From positions 1 to 15,513 of the forward strand of contig JADGIZ010000344.1 of the NCBI GenBank assembly GCA_027604665.1: 15,513 bases of DNA, given 5' to 3'. Source of the DNA: Polyrhizophydium stewartii. Taxonomy: Eukaryota; Chytridiomycota; Chytridiomycetes; Rhizophydiales. Shown piece after piece: positions 8,460 through 15,513 of the stretch. The notes beneath the pieces were generated by a model. The model did not search any database, was not told the DNA's origin, and saw only the letters and a program-made list of their open reading frames with translations. The position numbers were made by a program, and so were the translations under genes. Every line of letters begins with the position of its first letter. Position 1 is the first letter of the stretch.

Positions 8460-11400
8460 TCACCGCGCTGCATCAGCCGGCGTCGGCTCGATCGGCCACG
8501 AGCGGACTTCGTCGACTGTCCGCGACACATAGGCTGCCTCGCTGTTCTCGGGCGAGTTGCCGCGCGCCAGCACCGCCATTCGCCGCGTGTTGCCGCGTCC
8601 AAGTGCCTCGGCCGCAAACGCCTGCAGGTCCGCCAGCGTGTACTCGCGCAGGTGCCGGATGCGCCGGGGGATCATGTCGTAGTCGCCGTCCTCCTCGTAC
8701 GTCATGTAGTTGTAATAGTTGATCTTGGCAGCAAGTGTGTCAAAGGGCTTCTCGAGGCGCGCAATCGTCGACTCGCGAACAGAGTCTGCCAAGCAAGCGT
8801 CAGCAATCTGATTAAATACCAGTCGTGTGCGTGCAGCTGCGGCGGCCCACCAAAGCGCGCCTGCATCTCGACATCTTCGCGCAGCGACTGAAGGAACTGC
8901 TCATAAAACAGCTCTGTGCGCGCAAGGAGGTCCCGTGCGTCGTATGCATTAGATTGGATGCTTGCCTGCAGGAACAGCTGGCGGTCGGCCTGATATGTGC
9001 CCGAAGAGACCATGTATCCGGTCTGCTGCTTGGTGCGCAGCTCCGTATAGTACGGCTCCTTGAGCAGCTTGGCCAGGATCTCCTGCCCCGCACGCCTCGA
9101 GTCGCTGCGCTCGCCAACGTGGATGCCGAGGTACATGGCATTGCCCTTGGCGCTCACAGGCATCTCGTGCAGCACCGGCTTCCCCGCCGGGTCCATTTTG
9201 CGGATCCGCGGCTTGGCCACGGCCGACTTGGGGCACGGCGAGCCGGGCAGCATCGTCTGCACCAGGTCCAGCGCCGCAAGCGCGTCCTGCGCAGATGCGT
9301 TGCCGCCCACAAACGCCTCGATGCGCCGCGTGGCAAAGATCTCGCGGCTGAACACGGCAAGGTCATCGAGCGTCACGGCATCGACGGCCGCCGCGAGCTG
9401 CGACGAGCCAGTGCAAGAGTCAAATGCGCGCGCGTGTGAGCATGCGAATCCATTGCACGCCAAGCCAAGCGCAGCGCGGCTTCGCTCACCTGCTCGGATG
9501 TGCACGACTCGTTAAACGCCAGGTACGAAAATCGCTCAATGGCCTGCCTGATGGGCGGATTGTGTGCGGCGTTGCGGTAGCCTCGCGCAAGAGTCGCGCG
9601 GAAGATGTCAAACTCGGCTTGATTGAACCCAGGGTTTTTGAGTCGCTCAATCAGCTCGCGCAGGAGCACTTGTGACTTTTGGCTGTACCCCTCGACGCTG
9701 AAGCCGATGCCAATGCCGTTGAGGCCCCACACGCCGTAGTGCAGCCCGGCCGACGACGCGTCGTATCCGAGCTCGGTCAGGCGCTCGTCCACGAAGCGTG
9801 TGTAAAGCGACGCAAGGCACAGCGAGCGCGCATCGCCTGGACGGATCACGGGCGTCTTGACCTTGAAGACAAACGACGCTTCAGGCACGCGGAACTCGGT
9901 GTCGGGGAAGTGGAACAGCGTGACGCCTGTGTCCGCGTCACCGCCGTCAGGATCCGCGTCGGGGCCGCCATCGCTTCCGAACAGCCGGACCGGCACGGCC
10001 GACGTGTCGGCGGGCGGCTCGAGAAGCTGCAGATTGTCCGGCACAAACTTGTTTGGCTGCGGCATTCGGATCGGATGCATTTTGACCACGTCAGAGTCGA
10101 TCGGTGGAGCAGACTGCGTGCTGTCCAACGAGTCAACCGGGAACACTGCGTACGCAGCGCCCATCCACTTCTCCTTGCGGTCCAGCGCGACCGGCGCGTC
10201 CCTCGCAATGATGGTGTAGATGGCCGTCTCTGGCACAAGCGACGCGAGCAGCTCGCGGATCTGGTCGGGGTCGAAGCACTCGATCATGTACGAGCGCCGA
10301 GGGAACGTTTCGATGCCCTCCTTGCGCAGCGCGCCGCAGAGCTGTGTTGCAATGCCGGCCGATCGCTGCTGGTACGTGTATCCAACCTTGGACATGAAGT
10401 TGACTTCGTCTACAATGTACTGCGCAAACGGCTGGTCGCGAAGCACTGTGATGGCTGCATGCACGCGGTCAATGACATGGCGCCAGTTGGCGACGCCCTT
10501 GTCAGTTAATGTGAGGGAAAGGTCAAACGTGATGTTGTCGGCGCCGAGTCGCTGGTGTCCCGCAGACAGGCCCTCGGCCAGACCCTCTGCGCGCAGCTGC
10601 GACAGCAGCGAGCCGTGGCCCTCGTAGCCAAGCACGTGGGAGGCGAGCATGGCGCTCTTGGTGTCCATGTCGCCAAATCGCTGGTCGATCTCCCATGACA
10701 CGGAGATCTCCTTGAGATTCTTGACGGGTTCGATCCACACAACGTGCGATACGAGCGACTCTGGAAAGATGCGGCGGCCAGCAGTCGACAGCTTCTCGAC
10801 GTTGTGGTTCGGGATCGGCTCGAAGGCGCGCTCCACTTTGGAGACAAGCTCGTCGATTGGGTCGCTGCCGTGCACAACAAGGTTCATGACGTTGGACGAA
10901 TAGTGCGTCTTGAACCTGCATCATCGGCCGCGCCAGAATAGAATCAACGGAGCGTGAGAGAACTTACAGGAGCAATCGATGCGTGGCTAGGACATGGCAA
11001 GGCAGCGCACCAGTTCTTGAGATACGCCTGGTCAATCAGCTTCATGGTGTCGAGGTTGCCCGTGTTGAACATGGCTGCACAAACGCGCGATCAGGGTCAG
11101 CCGAAGCTTTCAGCACGCCTGACCCCTGCGCGCGATGCGCAGTCGCACCAAACGGATGGTCCTGGTTGGCCAGCTCCTGCGATCGACGCATGTTAGCCGC
11201 GATTGTTTGTGCAGCATCCATTCGCGGGAAAGAGCAGACCTTTTTGACGTGCAGCACGCGCCAGCCGTCGGTCTCCATGTTCTTGCGGAACTCTTCGTCG
11301 ACGGCGTTCATCTCGCGGGCGACGCACGACTCGTTGAACAGCGGCTCGTAGAAGAAGCGCGAGAAGCGATCGAGCGCGCCGTCCAGGGCAGCTGTGCGGC

Positions 11401-12137
11401 CGCATCGCAAGTGTCAACAGACAAGGGGCAGGAGTGCTGCTTGGCGCGAGCGCAATGCGGCATTTGGCGCAGCGGTGCGCGGCAGAAGCCTGCGGCGGGC
11501 ACGCACAGGGGGTGATGGACGAGAAGTAGTACATGGAGTGGTCGCTCGAAGTATATCCGTTGAGCGAGCCGTTGGCGTCCATGATGAAGCGCTCGTAGTC
11601 GGACTCGGAGGGGAACTTGCGCGTGCCGAGGAACAGCATGTGCTCGAGGAAGTGCGCGGTGCCGGCATGCCTGGGGGTGTGGTGGGCAGCAGTGCACGGC
11701 GACATCGCGGCGACAGGCGCCAAGGCCGGCGGGAAGGGAGCGTCAAGACGGGGAGATCGATGGCGATGGCCGCGTCAGCCTGCTCAGGGTCGGATGCGGC
11801 GCGATCGCGGCGCCACGCACTCGCCGTCCATCCAGCTGCCGGCCTCGATGCTGAGCGCGGCGCCGGCCGTCGGCGTGTGCGGGTCCGACACCACGACGGC
11901 GGCGAGCCCGTTGGGCAGCACGACCTTGCGCATTCGCTGGTCGCGCAGCTGCGGCGTGCGGATGTCGTACGGCAGCTGCCACGGCACGATGCGAGTGCGC
12001 GCCGCCGTGTGCGGCGGCATCGAGCCTCGCTGTGCGGCGGCCGAGGGCGGCAGGAGCGCGGCGCGCGCGGATGCGCTGTGCTGGTGCCGCAGCACCGGCG
12101 TCGACGTCGGCGTGCGCATGCGGGCGGCGCGAAGCAT
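8460..12137 (-). CDS. Insulysin / insulin-degrading-enzyme family metalloprotease (M16A), 8 exons
   Basis: This is a zinc endopeptidase that cuts short peptides inside a closed chamber. Exons: 12137-11821, 11670-11507, 11391-11240, 11176-11149, 11074-11011, 10915-9490, 9397-8851, 8785-8460; 1007 aa (human IDE 1019). Introns are 150, 115, 63, 74, 95, 92 and 65 nt. The inverted zinc motif HFLEH is at aa 112-116 (11654-11640), split by an intron just upstream. The third ligand is Glu194 in REMNAVDEE. Further IDE landmarks are GYTSSDHSMYYF, ALDGALDRFSRFFYEPLF, SSNVMNLVVHG, GHEGPGSLLSQLR-like GYEGHGSLLSQLRAEG, and ELRTKQQTGYMVSSG, which keeps the Arg and Tyr of the substrate pocket. All four M16 domains are present. 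An acidic insert (GSDGGPDADPDGGDADTG, near 9935-9990) sits in the region joining the halves. The first ~55 aa are Arg-rich with no acidic residue, like a mitochondrial presequence. An upstream in-frame ATG at 12209 would add 24 aa. The C-terminus has no peroxisomal signal. Confidence 0.93.
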
Positions 12138-12271
12138 GGGCAACCGGCTGGCTGAAATCAGGCGGCTGGTGAAGGTCGCAGCACACGTGACATGGCGCTG
12201 ATCTCCCATCCGCCCGCCTCCTGTCCGCGCGCCGAGCCCCGCCGCCCCAGCCCGCACCCCGCTGCGCCGCG
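12138..12271. promoter_or_regulatory. Bidirectional promoter between insulysin gene and the large disordered-protein gene
   Basis: The gap is 134 nt between divergent ATGs, or 62 nt if the protease starts at 12209. It contains a CACGTGAC E-box-like site (12184-12191) and gggcaaccg (12138-12146), the same nonamer found in the other divergent promoter. No TATA box is seen. Factor binding is inference. Confidence 0.45.
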
Positions 12272-15200
12272 ATGCCAAAGGTCGAGCGCTCGATCATCCT
12301 CCACTCGGTCGACGAGGCCGCCAAGGAGCGCCATGCGATCGACGCCGACGGCATGCGGCTGGCGTCGTCGCACTCGCAGCCGCAGGCGGCCGCCGTTCGG
12401 CCAAGAAAGACAAGCATCGGCACGCTGCTCGTTGCGCTGCAGAGCAAGGACACGGTCACCCCGGCGCAGGAAGCCACAGCAGATGGCGCTGCCACCACGC
12501 CCGGCGATGCAGCCGTCATGGCGCTGGTTGCGAGTCCGCTCGGCACGAACGCAACCGCCACGGCCACCGCGCTTGCTGCGGCCGATGGCGCCGCCGGATT
12601 TGACGCACCGGCCGCCGGCCTCATCGATCTCTCGCGCTACCGCCTGCCGAATCTGCTTGAGAACAAACTGCGGCGGATTGCCCTCCGTGAGCAGCGCCTC
12701 CGCAACTCGCGGCTGCCGCCCACGCGGATCATCATCGCCAACTTCTCGCGGCCGCAAGTGCGCCGAGCGCTCAAGATCGTCGTCGCAACGCAGCAAAAGA
12801 CAAGCGACAAGAAGCGCAAGGCCAAGAAGAAGAAGCCGCCGTTTGGATTTGCGGGTGGAGCGTCACGCATGACCGGCGGAAACGGCGCGACGAACACGGG
12901 CACGCCAGGCACACCCGGCATTGGCGGAAACGGGGCTGGCGGCTCACGGTTTGTCCCGCTCAAAGCCCGTGGCCAGTCTCAACCCAGCGCCCCAAATGCT
13001 GGCGGCGCTATGGCGTCAAGCGCCGCCATTCGGCGCGATGCCGCGCGAGCCGGGCTTGCGTCCCGTTCCGCACTTGCAAGCGCATCGCAGATTCGGCCCG
13101 GCACTCTCGATCCGACCAGCGCCATGACGAGGTCGCGGGCAGTGCTTGCATCACACCGCCAGCTTGACCAATCGCAAGCACTCGGCACAAGTATGTCAGG
13201 CCAGCTGCCCTCGCGACCAAACGGAATCCGCGAGAGCAAGTCGCTTGTTTCGATCAGGCAGACTCAGGCTGCCGCTGTCCGCTCCCGCATCCATCTCTCG
13301 GACGAGCAGCGGCGATACAAGGCCGGCACCGAGAGCAGGCGTGTGTCGATCAGCTTCATGCCCTCGGGCGGCCCAGGTGACGGCGACGGCGATGGCGACG
13401 GCGATGCGCTCATCTTTGGCATCGAGGAAACCATGGAGCAGCACACTGAGCAGCGAGTTGATGCCGACGGAGCGCCCGGATCAGTGCTGTCGATCGCGAC
13501 GGGATCACAGCCACGATCTGAGAAGGGATCGCTCGACTCGATTGGCTCGTCTCAGCAGAGCAAGAGCGGACTCCCGCCGCTGCCGCCCAAGGACGCGCCA
13601 GCAGGAGGATTCGACACCGGCTCACAGTCGCCGGTCGTCGTAACGGTGGACGACGCGGAAACCTCTGACGCCAACGTTGTTCTGATTGTCACGAATCAGG
13701 ACGACATCCTCTCGGGGTCAGCCGCATCACAGCCCCGGCAAGCTGCGCAAGAAAAGCAACTGCCGTCGCCACACACTTCGCTCGGGTCGGTCCAAGCACA
13801 AATGTGCCGCCCAGAGTCTGCAAAAGGAGTCACAGACGAGGAAACGACGCCGGCTGACTCGGTCCGCGCGTCTGTTGCCACGGATCGATCTTCAGTGTCG
13901 TCTCGCACTCCGGCAGAGTCTCTGAGCAAGCTGCGTAAAGGCAGCCACGACGGCGAGGTAGGAGCGTCGCGGACGAGCTTGCGCCGACCGTCCGACGGAT
14001 CCGGCGACGCGCAGCGTGGATTGAAACCCCGCGGGCACTCGGCGGGCTCGTTTCTCAGTTCAAGCGGCCACGGAAGTCTCCGCGATGCATCCGAGGGAAA
14101 CCCACGCGATTCCACTTCGTCGTCGCATGCCGGTACCGCGTCTTTCACGAGCATCGGCCGGACAAGCACAACCAGCCCGCCAAAGAACAGCAAGTGGGAA
14201 GTGGCGTCCAAACTCGTCATCCCCGGGGGGCCTGCGAGTGCGAACAAGGTAAAATCGCCGCTCAAGCCGATCGTGCTACGGCAGCTGGTGCGGGCGAATC
14301 GTGCTGGAGTCAAGTTTGCGCACGGCGACAGCGGACTCGGCGGAGGCGCGGGCGGGCTTGGCGGTAACATGTCGGGGTCGTTGTCTTCTTTTATGCCTGG
14401 AGCGCAAGGCCGAACCGGCCGGCGTGCCGGGCGGTCGAGGAGGAGACGACTCGAATTCGAGACGCTGCATGCGGCGATGCCAAGCGAGCCCGACCAGGCC
14501 TCTGCTCGTGCTGAATGCGATCGCATTATGGAGCGCTTTGAGCAACGCAATCTGCAGATGGATCGCAGTGTGCTCGAGCGGGGGCTTCTCGTTCCGCAAG
14601 ACCTGTACATGCCACCGCCGCCCGAGATCGACTTTGATGCGATTGCTCGGCGGCGACACACGCACCACGCGGCGACGATTGCTGCAGGGCTGGCGGCAGC
14701 TGCGGCGCACCACGCGGCTGCCGGTGCAGTGCACCACGTCACAGCAGCCACAGGGCACGCTGCTCTGGCGGCCGTGCGGCGGCGGACGACGCTGAATGCG
14801 TCGTCGCGGCTACCGCCGATTCGAGTGACGGCCGAAGCGTCGCGCCCAGCAACGACGCCGCGCAAGCGCACGCCCAAGGTGAAGCCGATTTCCGCGCTCT
14901 GTGTGACGTGCATTGCTTCGTTCTGACGAATGCGATGCGTCTTCTTCTGACTAGCAGCAGGAAATCAACATGGATAGTATTGTGGTGAGGCCCGCAGCAC
15001 CCAAGACGGCAGAGGAGGTTGTCACGCGGCACGTGCTGCACGGCAAGATCGACTGCTGGTGGACGCCCAAGGAGTACCGCGACCTCAAGGACAAGATGCG
15101 GCAGTATCGCCGACAGCAGCACGACGAGCGCCAGCAGCGCATCCAGCAGGCGGCGCAGATTTACCGACCGCAGGCGACGTTCCACCAGGACACGCAGATG

Positions 15201-15513
15201 ACGGCGAGCACGTCGAGCAAGTACGCGATGCACAAGCAGAGCACGGACGCGCTTGCGATCGAGCCGACCAGCACGCGCGAGTTTGTGCGGGCGACGCAGG
15301 AGGTGCTTGGCGGGCGGCGGGCGGGCGGCATTGCGCGGCCGTGGCTGCCCGCGAGCACGCCGGCGGCGCGGCCCGTGTCGACCGACGGCTCCATCTTCGA
15401 CACGCAGACGCGCGCGACGCACGGCCGCAGCAGATCCGAGGGCGGCGGCCGCAGCACGCCCGCGGGGCCGCCGCCGCCGCGAGCGGGCAGCGCCGCGAGC
15501 AGCGCCGCGAGCG
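12272..15513 (+). CDS. Large, mostly disordered uncharacterised protein, 3'-partial
   Basis: I do not recognise the family. Proposed join 12272-14878 and 14961 to beyond the window, at least 1053 aa. The start ATG has G at -3. Aa 1-60 include MPKVERSIILHSVDEAAKER. A conserved-looking basic segment follows at about aa 115-190: GLIDLSRYRLPNLLENKLRR, TRIIIANFSRPQVRRALKIV and a KKRKAKKKK cluster that could be a nuclear signal. About aa 190-720 are Ser/Gly/Pro/Thr-rich, low complexity and probably disordered, with a GD repeat. Near the end of exon 1 are RAECDRIMERFEQRNLQMDR and a His/Ala-rich stretch. Exon 2 starts EINMDSIVV and has a charged, Gln-rich likely coiled coil (WWTPKEYRDLKDKMRQYRRQ). 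Without splicing the frame stops at TGA 14924-14926, and a second ORF would start at ATG 14970, only 43 nt later. I prefer one spliced gene because the GTGAAG donor and CAG acceptor are both phase 0 with CTGAC sites between; two genes remain possible. Confidence 0.68.
13376..13405 (+). repeat. Gly-Asp coding microrepeat
   Basis: Five tandem Gly-Asp codon pairs (GGT/GGC with GAC/GAT) encode GDGDGDGDGD inside the disordered part of the large unknown protein. It is a short imperfect hexanucleotide repeat and could vary in length between strains. Confidence 0.8.
14657..14776 (+). repeat. His/Ala-rich low-complexity segment
   Basis: Forty residues of the large unknown protein are nearly all Ala and His with a few Thr, Gly, Val, Ile and Leu (HTHHAAT..., ending GHAALAAV). 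It could form an Ala helix with repeated HH pairs able to bind metal, or simply be a replication-slippage expansion. It is flanked by Arg-rich residues on both sides. Confidence 0.6.

Noticed and set aside
8460..12137. Protease as a frameshifted pseudogene, because its parts lie in several frames
   Set aside because: Every frame change coincides with GT...AG introns of matching phase, and the joined protein keeps family length and all catalytic residues.
13696..14913. 405-codon open frame on the minus strand opposite the large unknown gene
   Set aside because: It mirrors the GC-rich codon bias of the plus-strand gene, shows no recognisable domain, and its low-complexity translation fits a shadow frame.
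14970..15513. Separate gene starting at ATG 14970
   Set aside because: A gap of 43 nt to the previous stop is very short for two same-strand genes, and a phase-matched intron joins the frames. Not fully excluded.
1..15513. tRNA, rRNA, CRISPR, transposon ends or long direct repeats
   Set aside because: I saw no cloverleaf, conserved rRNA block, spaced repeats, or transposase-like or reverse-transcriptase motif on either strand.

Overview
The window is GC-rich nuclear DNA from a compact eukaryotic genome. It holds six protein-coding genes, four of them interrupted by mostly short introns (59-95 nt in 16 of 19 proposed cases). A dynein-2 (retrograde intraflagellar transport) subunit sits beside fungal-style compact genes, which suggests a flagellated organism; a zoosporic (chytrid-like) fungus is my best guess. 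This is an inference, not a proven identification. I see no tRNA, rRNA, transposon or CRISPR array.

Layout, left to right. (1) The 3' part of a type I phosphatidylinositol-4-phosphate 5-kinase (PIP5K/Mss4 family), plus strand, open at the left edge and ending at 1867. (2) DYNC2I1/WDR60, the dynein-2 intermediate chain, plus strand, 1963-5204, seven exons. (3) Convergent to it, minus strand 6908-5258, a two-exon gene for an F-box + ZnF-UBP + DUSP protein with no deubiquitinase catalytic domain. (4) Divergent from (3) across 92 nt, plus strand 7001-8389, a five-exon gene for an unrecognised protein with a Pro/Leu/Ala-rich N-terminus and several related acidic helical segments. (5) Convergent to (4), minus strand 12137-8460, an eight-exon insulysin-family (M16A) metalloprotease with intact zinc-binding and substrate-pocket residues. 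(6) Divergent from (5), plus strand from 12272, a large, mostly disordered unrecognised protein that probably splices at 14879-14960 into an exon running off the right edge.

The gene models for (2) to (5) were assembled by hand from frame changes, GT...AG boundaries and, for the recognised families, remembered family alignments. In each the summed exon length is a multiple of three: 2817, 1410, 1128 and 3024 nt, giving 938, 469, 375 and 1007 aa. Eleven of the 19 proposed introns begin GTGCG, and ten carry CTGAC near the 3' end, so splice signals look strongly biased in this genome.

The genes do not form one pathway. They cover phosphoinositide signalling, retrograde intraflagellar transport, a putative ubiquitin-linked adaptor, peptide degradation and two unknowns. 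The most unusual item is the F-box/ZnF-UBP/DUSP protein: a possible SCF substrate receptor with a ubiquitin-tail-binding type finger and a DUSP fold borrowed from deubiquitinases. Its divergent partner (4) is the next most interesting.
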